A stretch of 64,000 nucleotides of DNA from Nonomuraea wenchangensis (lineage in GTDB: Bacteria > Actinomycetota > Actinomycetes > Streptosporangiales > Streptosporangiaceae), in contig NZ_FOHX01000001.1 of the NCBI RefSeq assembly GCF_900111685.1, positions 845,209-909,208 on the forward strand. The letters are read 5' to 3'. Each line of letters begins with the position of its first letter. Within the stretch, counting starts at the first letter, position 1. A program made the translations under genes and the position numbers. Positions 50,412 to 58,313 of this stretch are shown here, one piece after another. The notes beneath the pieces were generated by a model, which saw nothing but the letters and a program-made list of their open reading frames with translations, did no database searches and had not been told where the DNA came from.

Positions 50412-51586
50412 CCGCCGTCTCCCACCGCGTCGGCCTGTCCCGGCTGACGACGCTGCTGGCCGGCCGGGCCGTCTTCCGTCTCATGCTGTACGGCTCGGCG
50501 GCCCTGCTCGCCCTCGCCTGGAGCCGCCCCGACTTCAACGCCTACGCGGCCGTGATGGGCGCGGTCGGCTGGCTGTGCATGGTCGTGCAGTCCGGCGGCG
50601 AGAAGGCGGCGCTGAAGCTCGTCCCGCGGGCCCGCCGCACCCGCGACGACCTCGTGGGGATGCTCCGCGCGCTGGTCGCCTACGTCCCGCTGCCGCCCGC
50701 GCTCGCGGCCGTGACCGCGCTGGCGCTCGCCCCGCACGCGCGGGTCACGCTCTACCTGCTGGGCGTCGCCTACTACGTGGGGCTGGGCTGCGGCATGCTG
50801 GGCGTGGCCCTGCACCGCGCGCTCGGCAACTACACGCGCGACACCGTGCACTTCGCCGTGCTGGGCGTCGGGATGGGCACGATGGCGGCGCTGGCGTTCC
50901 TCGCGGGGATCGGGCCGGCCGGCTACCTGACCGGGCTGCTGGCGCTGGTCACCGCGCTCAACGTCGCGCTGCTGCCGGGGCTGCCGCGCCGCACGCGGCC
51001 CCGGCCGGGGGCGCGCCGCGTGCTGGCCGGGACCGTGCTGCTGATGGGCGCGGCCGACGTCATGAACAACGCGATGATCGGCGCGCTGTTCGTGGAGCTG
51101 GCGCTCAGCCCGTACGCGGCCCACAGCGGCGACCTCTACCTGGTCACGCTCGGCTGGGGGTTCGCGCTGTCGATCCTCTACACCGTGCAGCGCATCTACC
51201 AGCCGCAGCTCTCGCTGCGCGTGGCGGGAGGCGGCGTGGCCGGGGCGCGGGTGCTCGCCCGGCGCATGGCCGGGCTCGCCGCGGCAGGCGCGGCCCTGTG
51301 GCTGCTGATCGCCGGGATCGTGCTGGCCGTGTGGGGGGTGGACGGGCCGGTCGCGCTCGCCGTGCTCGCCCTCACCCTGCTGCCGATGCAGGCGCTGGCG
51401 AGCGGCGCCACGTTCGTGGTCGAGCACACGAACCTGCGGGCCAACGCCCGGGCGGTCGTCGTCGCCCTGGCCGCCGTCGCCGGGCTGGGCGTGGTGGCGA
51501 TCTCCCTGGCCGGGGCGGCCGGGGCCGTGTACGCGCTGGGGGCGAACCCGCTCGTCCTCGGCCTGGCATTGTGGAGGGCGCGATGA
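50408..51586 (+). CDS. Polysaccharide/lipid flippase-like membrane protein
   Basis: 392 residues with about ten to twelve hydrophobic helices and short loops; ATG 50408 overlaps the preceding stop. The pattern (GGEKAALKLVPRARR after helix 2, paired helices, QRIYQPQLSLRVA loop) resembles Wzx/MATE-type oligosaccharide exporters of the MVF superfamily. It would move a lipid-linked glycan across the membrane for the DPM-like glycosyltransferase encoded next. Family assignment rests on topology and context. Confidence 0.7.
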   Translation: MTAVSHRVGLSRLTTLLAGRAVFRLMLYGSAALLALAWSRPDFNAYAAVMGAVGWLCMVVQSGGEKAALKLVPRARRTRDDLVGMLRALVAYVPLPPALAAVTALALAPHARVTLYLLGVAYYVGLGCGMLGVALHRALGNYTRDTVHFAVLGVGMGTMAALAFLAGIGPAGYLTGLLALVTALNVALLPGLPRRTRPRPGARRVLAGTVLLMGAADVMNNAMIGALFVELALSPYAAHSGDLYLVTLGWGFALSILYTVQRIYQPQLSLRVAGGGVAGARVLARRMAGLAAAGAALWLLIAGIVLAVWGVDGPVALAVLALTLLPMQALASGATFVVEHTNLRANARAVVVALAAVAGLGVVAISLAGAAGAVYALGANPLVLGLALWRAR

Positions 51587-52545
51587 CGGGCGCATCTACT
51601 GGCGCACCGACCGGACTGACCGTGCTCGTTCCCTGCTTCAACGAGGGCGCGCAGGTCGAGGTGGCCTACCGGGAGCTGACGGCGGAGCTGGCCGCGATCG
51701 AGGACCTGGAGATCCTCTTCGTGGACGACGGCAGCACCGACGACTCCCTCGCCCGCATCCGCGCGCTCGCCGACGCGGACCCCCGGGTGCGTTATCTGTC
51801 CTTCACCCGCAATTTCGGCATCGAGGCCGTCATGGCGGCCGGGTTCCGGCACGCCGGGCAGCCCTGGACCGTCCAGTGCGACGCCGACCTACAGGTCCCG
51901 CCGTCGCAGATCTGGCGGCTGCTCGACGGCGCCGCCGGCGGCCACTACGACGTCGTCTTCGGCCGCCGGGTCCGGCGGCGCGACCCCCTCGTGCGCAGGC
52001 TCGGCTCGGCCGGGATGCACTGGGCGGCGCGGGCGGTGTTCCGCATCGAGATGCCCCGGGGGGCGTCCACCTTCCGGCTCGTCCGAACCCCCGTCGCCCG
52101 CACGATCATGGAGCTGCGGCTGCCGTGGTTCATGGCCGCGGTGCCGCTGGTGGGGGCGCGGCACACCCTGGTCGAGGTCAGCCATCGCGAACGCGACGCC
52201 GGACGTTCCAAGCTGCGCCTGGCCCGGCTGGCGGGGCACTCCTTCGAGCTGTTCTTCGGGTTCTCCTGGCGGCCGTTGAACGCGGTCTACCTGCTGGCCG
52301 CGCTGGGCCTGGTCGCGGCGGCGCTGGGGCTGCCGGGCGCGCACCTGCTGGTGCCGGCGGTGACGCTGGCCGCCGTGGCCGTGGTCGGCCGCTACGTCCA
52401 CCGCCTCGCGCCGCCCCGGCCCGCGTACTACGTCCGTGAGGCGAACGTGCCGCTGCGGCCCGAGGACACCCTCTTCCAGGGCGCGCCCACCCCGCCGCCG
52501 CCGCTCAGTGCCGGGCGCCCAAGTAGCGCGCGAGGTGGTCGATGA
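51583..52545 (+). CDS. Family 2 glycosyltransferase, polyprenyl-phosphate type
   Basis: 320 residues; ATG 51583 overlaps the flippase stop by four bases. GT-A fold with VLVPCFNEG, FVDDGSTDD, nucleotide-metal site QCDADLQ, and RERDAGRSKLR, all typical of dolichyl/polyprenyl-phosphate sugar transferases (DPM1, ArnC). Two C-terminal hydrophobic helices anchor it. It probably loads a sugar onto a polyprenyl phosphate for export. The last 41 bases overlap the 3' end of the convergent FAD monooxygenase gene. Confidence 0.9.
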   Translation: MTGASTGAPTGLTVLVPCFNEGAQVEVAYRELTAELAAIEDLEILFVDDGSTDDSLARIRALADADPRVRYLSFTRNFGIEAVMAAGFRHAGQPWTVQCDADLQVPPSQIWRLLDGAAGGHYDVVFGRRVRRRDPLVRRLGSAGMHWAARAVFRIEMPRGASTFRLVRTPVARTIMELRLPWFMAAVPLVGARHTLVEVSHRERDAGRSKLRLARLAGHSFELFFGFSWRPLNAVYLLAALGLVAAALGLPGAHLLVPAVTLAAVAVVGRYVHRLAPPRPAYYVREANVPLRPEDTLFQGAPTPPPPLSAGRPSSARGGR

Positions 52546-53746
52546 CCTCGCGGGCGTCGTCCTCGATGCCGTTGATGAACGTGGACCTGCGCCGCCGCAG
52601 CATGGGCAGGCCCAGCGCGTACAGGCCGGGACTGTCGGCCACGCCGCCGTCGTGACGCAGCCGGCCCTTCCCGTCGAGCACCGGCACGTCGAGCCAGTGG
52701 TAGTCAGGGCGGAAGCCCGTGGCCCACACGATCGTACGGATCTCGCCGCTGCCCAGGTCGAGCTGCCAGCGCGCCGACTCGGGCACCCTGGTCGGCGCGA
52801 ACCGCTCGGGCGGCCCGACCTCGCCGTCCCGCCCGTGCTCGCGGGCCCACACGTCGAACGTGTCCAGCAGCCGCTCCATCTTGAGATCGGCCAGCGAGAA
52901 CACGTTGCGCAGCCCGCCGGAGAACAGCGCCCGGCCGTCCCGCACGCCCGCCCAGCGGCCGACGAGCTCGACGCCCATCGCGGTGAGCGCGTTGAGGTCG
53001 AGCGTCGTGCGCCCGGGCGTGCCCACGAGCTGGGGCGAGGGCAGCCGCCTGGCCCGCTCCAGGTCCTCGATCTCGTCGTGGCGCTGGTCCCACACGCCGG
53101 AGGCGTCCATCCACCAGAGCACGTCGCGCCCCCGGTAGGTGCGCGGCATGCGGACGTGCTCCCCCACCGACAGCGTCACCGGCCGGCCGGAGGCGCGCAG
53201 CTCGGCCGCCAGTTGCACGCCGGTGGCCGACGCACCGACGACGAGCACGCCGCCCTCGGGGAGCCGGCCGGGCTCGCGGTAGTCGAACGGCGTCAGTTGC
53301 CGCACCGACGGCGGCACCGCCTCGCTGAAGGCCGGCACCGAAGGCACGTTGCACGCCCCGCTCGCGACGACCACCGTCCGGCAGGCGATCTCGCCGTCGC
53401 CGGTCGTCACCAGGTATCCGTCGCCGTCGCGCCGGACGGACGTGACGGCCGTACCGGTCCGTACGGGAGAGCCGGAGAGCGCGGCGAAGCGCTCGATGAG
53501 CTGCGTCACCTCCTTCGTGGTCATGTAGCCGTCGGGGTCCGGACCCTCGTAGGCGAGGCCCGGCAGGCGGCTCTGCCAGTTGGGGGTGAGCAGCCGGAAG
53601 GAGTCCCATCGTTCGCGGCGCCAGGAGTTGGCCACCTCGCCGCGCTCGATCACCACATGGTCGATCGAGCGCGCGGTGAGGAAGTGGCCGGCGGCGAGGC
53701 CCGCGTGCCCCGCCCCGATGACGACCGTCGTGACCTGCTCGGTGAT
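52505..53746 (-). CDS. FAD/NADPH flavoprotein monooxygenase with apparent ATC start codon
   Basis: 413 residues if read from ATC 53746. The FAD-binding Rossmann motif VVIGAGHAGLAAG lies near residues 8-20 and is needed for function, yet no ATG, GTG, TTG or CTG occurs in frame between it and an upstream in-frame TGA. ATC ACC GAG CAG sits seven bases after GAGGG, exactly where a canonical MTEQVTTVVIGAG start would be. The second NADPH fold is VLVVGASATGVQLA, and WATGFRPD is present. Family: flavin-containing monooxygenase / putative flavoprotein involved in K+ transport (CzcO-like). Either ATC initiates translation, or an ATG has mutated. A GTG at 53656 would remove the FAD site. Confidence 0.85.
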   Translation of the reverse strand: MTEQVTTVVIGAGHAGLAAGHFLTARSIDHVVIERGEVANSWRRERWDSFRLLTPNWQSRLPGLAYEGPDPDGYMTTKEVTQLIERFAALSGSPVRTGTAVTSVRRDGDGYLVTTGDGEIACRTVVVASGACNVPSVPAFSEAVPPSVRQLTPFDYREPGRLPEGGVLVVGASATGVQLAAELRASGRPVTLSVGEHVRMPRTYRGRDVLWWMDASGVWDQRHDEIEDLERARRLPSPQLVGTPGRTTLDLNALTAMGVELVGRWAGVRDGRALFSGGLRNVFSLADLKMERLLDTFDVWAREHGRDGEVGPPERFAPTRVPESARWQLDLGSGEIRTIVWATGFRPDYHWLDVPVLDGKGRLRHDGGVADSPGLYALGLPMLRRRRSTFINGIEDDAREVIDHLARYLGARH

Positions 53747-53756
53747 GGCTCGGCCC

Positions 53757-54305
53757 TCAGGCGACTTCGACGGTGACGTTCGTCGGGTTCGTCAGGGCGT
53801 CGAACACCGCCGAACGCTTCTGCGACTGGGCCACCAGGGCCTCGATGTCCTGCCGCGAGGCGTCCGCGTCGATCTCGAACGTCACCTTGATGTCGTCGAA
53901 GCCGTTGCGTACGTCGCTGTCGGCGCCCAGGATGCCGCGGATGTCGTGGGTGCCTTCGAGCCGCGCCTCGACCGAGCGGAGCTGGATGCCGCGGTTCTGG
54001 GCGACGGAGGCGACGCCGGCCGTCAGGCAGCTCGCCAGGCCGACGAGCAGGTACTCGATCGGCGTGATGCCGTTGTCCTCGGCCGCGAAGACCTCGGGGT
54101 GGTCGGCGTCGAACACCGCCTCGCTGCGGTGGGAGCGCTCCTCGCCGAGCCCGAAGAACTCCTTGACCGTCGTCGTGCTGTGCACGCCGTTGCGCCAGGT
54201 GGAGGAGGCCCGCCAGACGAACCGTGCGGCCTCGGGAGCGTCCTTCAGCGCCTCGCGCGCGTCCAGCAGCGCCTGCACGTTCACGCCGTTGGAGACCGTG
54301 GTCAT
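53757..54305 (-). CDS. OsmC-like protein, resolving Cys absent
   Basis: 182 residues, OsmC/Ohr fold (PF02566). Peroxidatic Cys93 in GLASCLTAGVAS is kept, but the second Cys of the family's pair is Ser165 (QKRSAVFDAL). Many OsmC-like proteins with one Cys have unclear function, so peroxide reduction is only likely. GGAAG-type SD before ATG. Divergent from metX; its stop lies ten bases before the ATC start of the monooxygenase, so the two are probably co-transcribed. Confidence 0.85.
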   Translation of the reverse strand: MTTVSNGVNVQALLDAREALKDAPEAARFVWRASSTWRNGVHSTTTVKEFFGLGEERSHRSEAVFDADHPEVFAAEDNGITPIEYLLVGLASCLTAGVASVAQNRGIQLRSVEARLEGTHDIRGILGADSDVRNGFDDIKVTFEIDADASRQDIEALVAQSQKRSAVFDALTNPTNVTVEVA

Positions 54306-54324
54306 AGCTTCCGCCCTTCCCTAA

Positions 54325-54378
54325 CTACCCGAAATTCCGGTAGGTATTTGACCATACACCGGGCGTGGCGGCTACCAT
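54325..54378 (+). promoter_or_regulatory. metX promoter (leaderless) with 19-bp inverted repeat
   Basis: TTGACC (54348-54353) and TACCAT (54373-54378) are spaced 19 bases; the -10 ends six bases before the metX ATG, so the mRNA is probably leaderless. Upstream, CTACC-N9-GGTAG (54325-54343, CCGAAATTCCGG core) is a likely operator serving metX and the divergent OsmC gene. Confidence 0.5.
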
Positions 54379-54384
54379 AGCCGC

Positions 54385-55608
54385 ATGTCGCAGCCAGCCA
54401 AAACGCTCGCGGCCGGCCGCCCCGGCGCCGCCGGTTCGGTGGGCGCCGTCGAGACCCGCTACCTCGACCTCCCCCGGCCCCTGCGGCTCGACTGCGGCCG
54501 CGAGCTGCATCCGGTCCGTGTGGCGTACGAGACCTACGGCACCCTGTCGCCCCGGCGCGACAACGTGATCCTGGTCTGCCACGCCCTCAGCGGCGACGCC
54601 CACGCGGCGGGCGTGTCCGCGGCGCCGGCCGAGGCGGGCACCCGCGACGGGTTCGGCGCCGAGGAGCGCGACGGCGCGGGCGGCAAGGCGCTCGGCTGGT
54701 GGGACGGCATGATCGGCCCCGGCAAGGCGTTCGACACCGACCGGTTCTTCGTCGTCTCCACGAACCTGCTCGGCGGCTGCCGCGGCACGACGGGGCCGTC
54801 CTCCGTGGACCCCGCGACGGGCCGGCCGTACGGGCCGGACTTCCCGGTCATCACGGTCGCGGACATGGTGCGGGCCCAGCGCGCGTTCCTGGACGCCCTC
54901 GGCATCGAACGGCTCGCCGCGGTCGCCGGCGGCTCGCTCGGCGGGATGCAGGCGCTCGAATGGGCGGTGAGCCACCCCGACCAGGTGGACGCCATCGTCG
55001 CCATCGCCAGCACCCACGCCCTCCACCCGCAGGGCGTGGCCTGGAACGCGATCGCCCGCGAGTCGATCCTGCGCGACCCGGCCTGGCAGGGCGGCCGCTA
55101 CTACGGCACCGGCCGCGCCCCCGACGCCGGCATGGGCGTCGGGCGCATGGTCGGCCACATCACCTACCTGTCCGCGCCCGCGCTCGGCGAGAAGTTCGGC
55201 CGGCGGCTGCAGCACGCCGACGACCTCCGCTACACCATCACCGAGCCCGAGTTCGAGGTGGAGAGCTATCTGCGCCACCAGGCCGACACCTTCGTCAAGC
55301 GCTTCGACGCCAACACCTACCTCTACCTCTCCCGCGCCCTGACCTACTTCGACCTCGCCCGGCGGCACGGCGGCGGCTCGCTCGCGCGGGCGCTGGCCGA
55401 CGTCGAGGCGCGGACGCTGCTGATCGCCTTCAGCTCCGACTGGCTCTACCCGCCGTCGGCTTCCGAGGAGATCGAGCGGGCGCTGCGGGCCGCCGGCAAG
55501 CCGGTGTCGTACGAGCTGATCGAGGCGCCGTACGGACACGACTGCTTCCTGCTCGAAGAGGCGCGCCAGACCCCCATCATCCGCCGGTTCCTCGGCGGAG
55601 CCGGATGA
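54385..55608 (+). CDS. metX: Homoserine O-acetyltransferase
   Basis: 407 residues, alpha/beta-hydrolase fold. Catalytic triad: Ser184 in GGSLGGMQA, Asp352 in FSSDWLYPP, His385 in PYGHDCFLLE; CHALSGDAH and GWWDGMIGPGKA are family signatures. It acetylates L-homoserine with acetyl-CoA, the committed step to methionine by direct sulfhydrylation. Nineteen bases separate it from metY, whose enzyme uses its product. No SAM riboswitch is visible and the start appears leaderless. Confidence 0.96.
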   Translation: MSQPAKTLAAGRPGAAGSVGAVETRYLDLPRPLRLDCGRELHPVRVAYETYGTLSPRRDNVILVCHALSGDAHAAGVSAAPAEAGTRDGFGAEERDGAGGKALGWWDGMIGPGKAFDTDRFFVVSTNLLGGCRGTTGPSSVDPATGRPYGPDFPVITVADMVRAQRAFLDALGIERLAAVAGGSLGGMQALEWAVSHPDQVDAIVAIASTHALHPQGVAWNAIARESILRDPAWQGGRYYGTGRAPDAGMGVGRMVGHITYLSAPALGEKFGRRLQHADDLRYTITEPEFEVESYLRHQADTFVKRFDANTYLYLSRALTYFDLARRHGGGSLARALADVEARTLLIAFSSDWLYPPSASEEIERALRAAGKPVSYELIEAPYGHDCFLLEEARQTPIIRRFLGGAG

Positions 55609-55627
55609 CAGCGACGAAGAGGTTCAC

Positions 55628-56989
55628 GTGACCGACCAGTCCCCTCACGACCTTCCCCGCGACCTTCCCAGCGCCGAACAGGCCCGCGAGTTCGGCTTCG
55701 AGACCCGGCAGCTGCACGCCGGGCAGCGGCCCGACCCCAACACGGGCGCGCGGGCGGTGCCGATCTTCCAGACCACCAGCTACGTCTTCGAGGACCCCGA
55801 GTCCGCGGCGGCGTACTTCAACCTCCAGGAGTACGGGAACACGTACTCGCGGATCATGAACCCGACCGTCGCGGTGTTCGAGGAGCGGGTGGCCAACCTG
55901 GAGGGCGGCAGCGGCGCGGTGGCCTTCGCCAGCGGCATCGCCGCGCAGGCCGCCGCGCTCTTCACGCTGCTGCAGCCCGGCGACCACGTCGTGTCGTCCT
56001 CCGCGCTCTACGGCGGGACCGTCAACCAGCTCAAGCACCTGCTGCGCAAGATGAGCGTGGAGCTGACGTGGGTGGATCCTGACGACCCGGACGCCTGGCG
56101 GCAGGCGGTGCGGCCCACCACCAAGGCGTTCTTCGCCGAGACGATCGGCAACCCGGCCGGCAACGTGCTCGACATCGAGACCGTGGCGGCCGTCGCGCAC
56201 GAGCACGACCTGCCGCTCATCGTGGACAACACGTTCGCGACCCCCTACCTGTGCCGGCCGATCGAGTGGGGCGCCGACATCGTGGTCCACTCGGCGACCA
56301 AGTTCATCGGCGGCCACGGCACCAGCATCGGCGGGGTGGTCGTCGAGGCGGGCACGTTCGACTGGTCCAACGGGCGCTTCCCGGTCATCGCCGATCCGTC
56401 GCCGGCCTACCACGGGCTGCGCTTCCACGAGACGTTCGGCGAGTACGGCTACCTGATGAAGCTGCGCGCCGAGACCCTGCGCGACCTCGGCGCGGCGCTG
56501 TCGCCGTTCAACGCCTTCCTGTTCCTGCAGGGCCTGGAGACGCTGTCGCTGCGGATGGACCGCCACGTCGAGAACGCGCGGGCGGTCGCCGCCTACCTCG
56601 ACGGGCACGAGCTGGCCTCCAACGTGACCTATGCCGGCCTGCCCGGCGCCAAGTACGCGCCCCTGGTGGAGAAGTACCTCCCGCGCGGCGCGGGCGCGGT
56701 GTTCTCCTTCGACTGCGCGGGCGGCCGGGCCGGCGGGCAGGGCCTCATCGGCGGCCTGACGCTCTGGTCGCACCTGGCGAACGTCGGCGACGCCAAGAGC
56801 CTGGTCATCCACCCGGCCAGCACGACGCACCGCCAGCTCGGCGACGACGAGCTGCGGGCGGCCGGCGTCGGGCCGGGCACGGTGCGGCTGTCGGTCGGCA
56901 CCGAGTCCGTCGCGGACCTCATCTGGGACCTGGAACAGGGCTTCGCCCGCGTCGGCGCGGCGATCGGCAAGAAGGCGGGGACGGCATGA
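55628..56989 (+). CDS. metY: O-acetylhomoserine sulfhydrylase
   Basis: 453 residues from GTG 55628 (GAAGAGG upstream). PLP-dependent Cys/Met metabolism family; Lys225 in HSATKFIGGHG forms the Schiff base, and VDNTFATPYL holds the cofactor Asp. Long acetylhomoserine sulfhydrylase form (MetY) rather than cystathionine gamma-synthase, judged from length and ETIGNPAGNV, TSIGGVVV motifs. Converts O-acetylhomoserine and sulfide to homocysteine. Four-base overlap with the next gene. Confidence 0.95.
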   Translation: MTDQSPHDLPRDLPSAEQAREFGFETRQLHAGQRPDPNTGARAVPIFQTTSYVFEDPESAAAYFNLQEYGNTYSRIMNPTVAVFEERVANLEGGSGAVAFASGIAAQAAALFTLLQPGDHVVSSSALYGGTVNQLKHLLRKMSVELTWVDPDDPDAWRQAVRPTTKAFFAETIGNPAGNVLDIETVAAVAHEHDLPLIVDNTFATPYLCRPIEWGADIVVHSATKFIGGHGTSIGGVVVEAGTFDWSNGRFPVIADPSPAYHGLRFHETFGEYGYLMKLRAETLRDLGAALSPFNAFLFLQGLETLSLRMDRHVENARAVAAYLDGHELASNVTYAGLPGAKYAPLVEKYLPRGAGAVFSFDCAGGRAGGQGLIGGLTLWSHLANVGDAKSLVIHPASTTHRQLGDDELRAAGVGPGTVRLSVGTESVADLIWDLEQGFARVGAAIGKKAGTA

Positions 56990-57468
56990 CCGAGCTCGGA
57001 CGCTACCAGGACCCGCTGACGATCCAGCGGGTGCTCCACTCGACCAGGACGATCGCGATCGTCGGCCTGTCGGGCAACGAGCTGCGGGCCAGCCACTTCG
57101 TCGGCTACTACCTCAAGCGGCACGGCTACCGGGTGATCCCGGTCAACCCGCGCGAGAAGGAGATCCTCGGCGAGCCCAGCTACCCCAGCCTGCTCGACGT
57201 GCCCGTGCCGGTCGATCTGGTCAACGTCTTCCGCGCCCCCGACGCGCTGCCGGACCTCGCGCGGGAGACCGTGTCGATCGGCGCCGCCGCCCTCTGGTGC
57301 CAGTTCGGCGTCATCAACGAGGAGGGTGCGCGGATCGCCGAGGAAGGCGGCGTGACCGTGGTCATGGACCGCTGCCTCAAGGTGGAGCACGCGCGGTATG
57401 TGGGGCGGATGCACTGGCTCGGCTTCAACACCCGCCGCATCACCTCGGTCCGCTCCGGCCTCCAATAG
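56986..57468 (+). CDS. CoA-binding domain protein (YccU-like)
   Basis: 160 residues, a single CoA-binding Rossmann domain (PF13380/COG1832): IAIVGLSGNELRASH, GYRVIPVNPR, ALWCQFGV and VMDRCLKVEH are the family's conserved stretches. Such proteins bind CoA but have no firm reaction. Commonly found after metY in actinomycetes, here with an ATGA overlap, so it is probably co-expressed with methionine synthesis. Confidence 0.92.
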   Translation: MTELGRYQDPLTIQRVLHSTRTIAIVGLSGNELRASHFVGYYLKRHGYRVIPVNPREKEILGEPSYPSLLDVPVPVDLVNVFRAPDALPDLARETVSIGAAALWCQFGVINEEGARIAEEGGVTVVMDRCLKVEHARYVGRMHWLGFNTRRITSVRSGLQ

Positions 57469-57500
57469 CCGGAAGTTTCAAGAATCACACCCCGCAGATC

Positions 57501-57554
57501 ATGATTATCAGTCTCGGCGGATGATTATCACGCTTGAACAATTCTCACATTGTT
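57501..57554 (+). promoter_or_regulatory. Repeated TGATTATCA elements and inverted repeat before small membrane gene
   Basis: ATGATTATCA occurs at 57501-57510 and 57521-57530, exactly 20 bases apart (two helical turns); TGAT-T-ATCA is itself a palindrome. Next comes a perfect inverted repeat AACAAT-N6-ATTGTT (57537-57554) overlapping TTGAAC (57534-57539), a -35 candidate. This AT-rich island stands out in GC-rich DNA and is probably a regulated promoter. Confidence 0.55.
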
Positions 57555-57588
57555 GCATGTCAGGGCGCCGGTACGGGACTGTCTCGTC

Positions 57589-57783
57589 ATGACAAATGGC
57601 GACAAGGAAGAGGATGACCCTCCGAGCGTGGCGTACGAATTCGGACGGACGGTCCGGGACGCCCTGGAAAGCAAGGCCCGGACCGTCCGCTTGTGCCTCA
57701 TACTCGCCGTTCTCGGAACGAGTATGACCATCCCGCTGTTCATCCTCCTGATCGCCCTCAGGACGGTTGCGGGCGGGAACTGA
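57589..57783 (+). CDS. Small single-pass membrane protein, unknown
   Basis: 64 residues from ATG 57589. An acidic/charged N-terminal half (NGDKEEDDPPS, then a basic-amphipathic stretch to about residue 34) is followed by one hydrophobic helix (LCLILAVLGTSMTIPLFIL) and a short GGN tail. No clear ribosome binding site. The gene is framed by its own repeat-rich promoter and a long terminator, which argues that it is real. No family recognised. Confidence 0.6.
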   Translation: MTNGDKEEDDPPSVAYEFGRTVRDALESKARTVRLCLILAVLGTSMTIPLFILLIALRTVAGGN

Positions 57784-57787
57784 AAGC

Positions 57788-57857
57788 AGCCTCCCAAGAG
57801 GCAGGAGCGTCCTTTTGTCACCGGACGGAGGATCCTCCTCCTTTTGGGAGGCTTTTT
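57788..57857 (+). terminator. Long-loop terminator with T-run
   Basis: AGCCTCCCAA (57788-57797) pairs with TTGGGAGGCT (57844-57853), followed by TTTT. The 46-base interior holds a perfect GGAGGATCCTCC palindrome (57827-57838). A T-run is rare among terminators in this DNA. The branched shape could also form a regulatory RNA structure. Confidence 0.6.
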
Positions 57858-58148
57858 CCACTCGGGATGGCGGCGGTCCGCCGGAGGCGGATAATCCTCT
57901 ACCTGACCAGTCGAACACCGTATCGGGCGTCCACCGGTCTTTCGAGGAGCCGGTCATGGGGCCGGACGAGCCGGACGAGTACGGGCCCTGGAGGACGCCC
58001 TGGGCGGGGCGAAGGTGCGCGGCCGGCTTGAGCCGACGTCCGCGTTCCTGCCGGCGCAGCGGAGCCGTACGGTGCGGGGCGCGTCCTCGCGGTCAACCCC
58101 GAGGACGGCTCGCCTCGCCCAGGATTGCCGACCTCGTCGAGGGCTCGT
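57858..58148. other. Gene-poor stretch, nothing recognised
   Basis: Between the small membrane gene's terminator and the ligase terminator I see no convincing gene, RNA or repeat; open frames here lack ribosome binding sites and family resemblance. Confidence 0.6.
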
Positions 58149-58184
58149 CCCGTCCTCCCTACGCCAAGTCGGAGGGAGGACGGG
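58149..58184 (-). terminator. Hairpin downstream of DNA ligase gene
   Basis: Perfect 12-bp stem CCCGTCCTCCCT with its complement and a 12-base loop, 103 bases after the ligase stop. Confidence 0.75.
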
Positions 58185-58195
58185 GTGCACCGGGC

Positions 58196-58313
58196 GCGGC
58201 GGGACAACCGTCCCCCCGTGCCGTCGACCACCCGAGCGGCGACTGCAGCAGGGGGCGGCGTGACGGCCGTCCCCGCGTGCCGTCGATCATCCGAGCGGCG
58301 ACTGCAGCAGAGG
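58196..58313. repeat. 59-bp tandem duplication of the ligase 3' end
   Basis: Bases 58196-58254 and 58255-58313 are two head-to-tail copies with about six differences. The second copy contains the last codons and stop of the ligase gene; in the first copy the stop is changed to Trp (TGG). The event looks like a replication-slippage duplication followed by drift. Confidence 0.85.

Noticed and set aside
57508..57957. Minus-strand open frame over the small membrane gene
   Set aside because: Crosses the terminator and promoter repeats, has no ribosome binding site and no hydrophobic or domain pattern.
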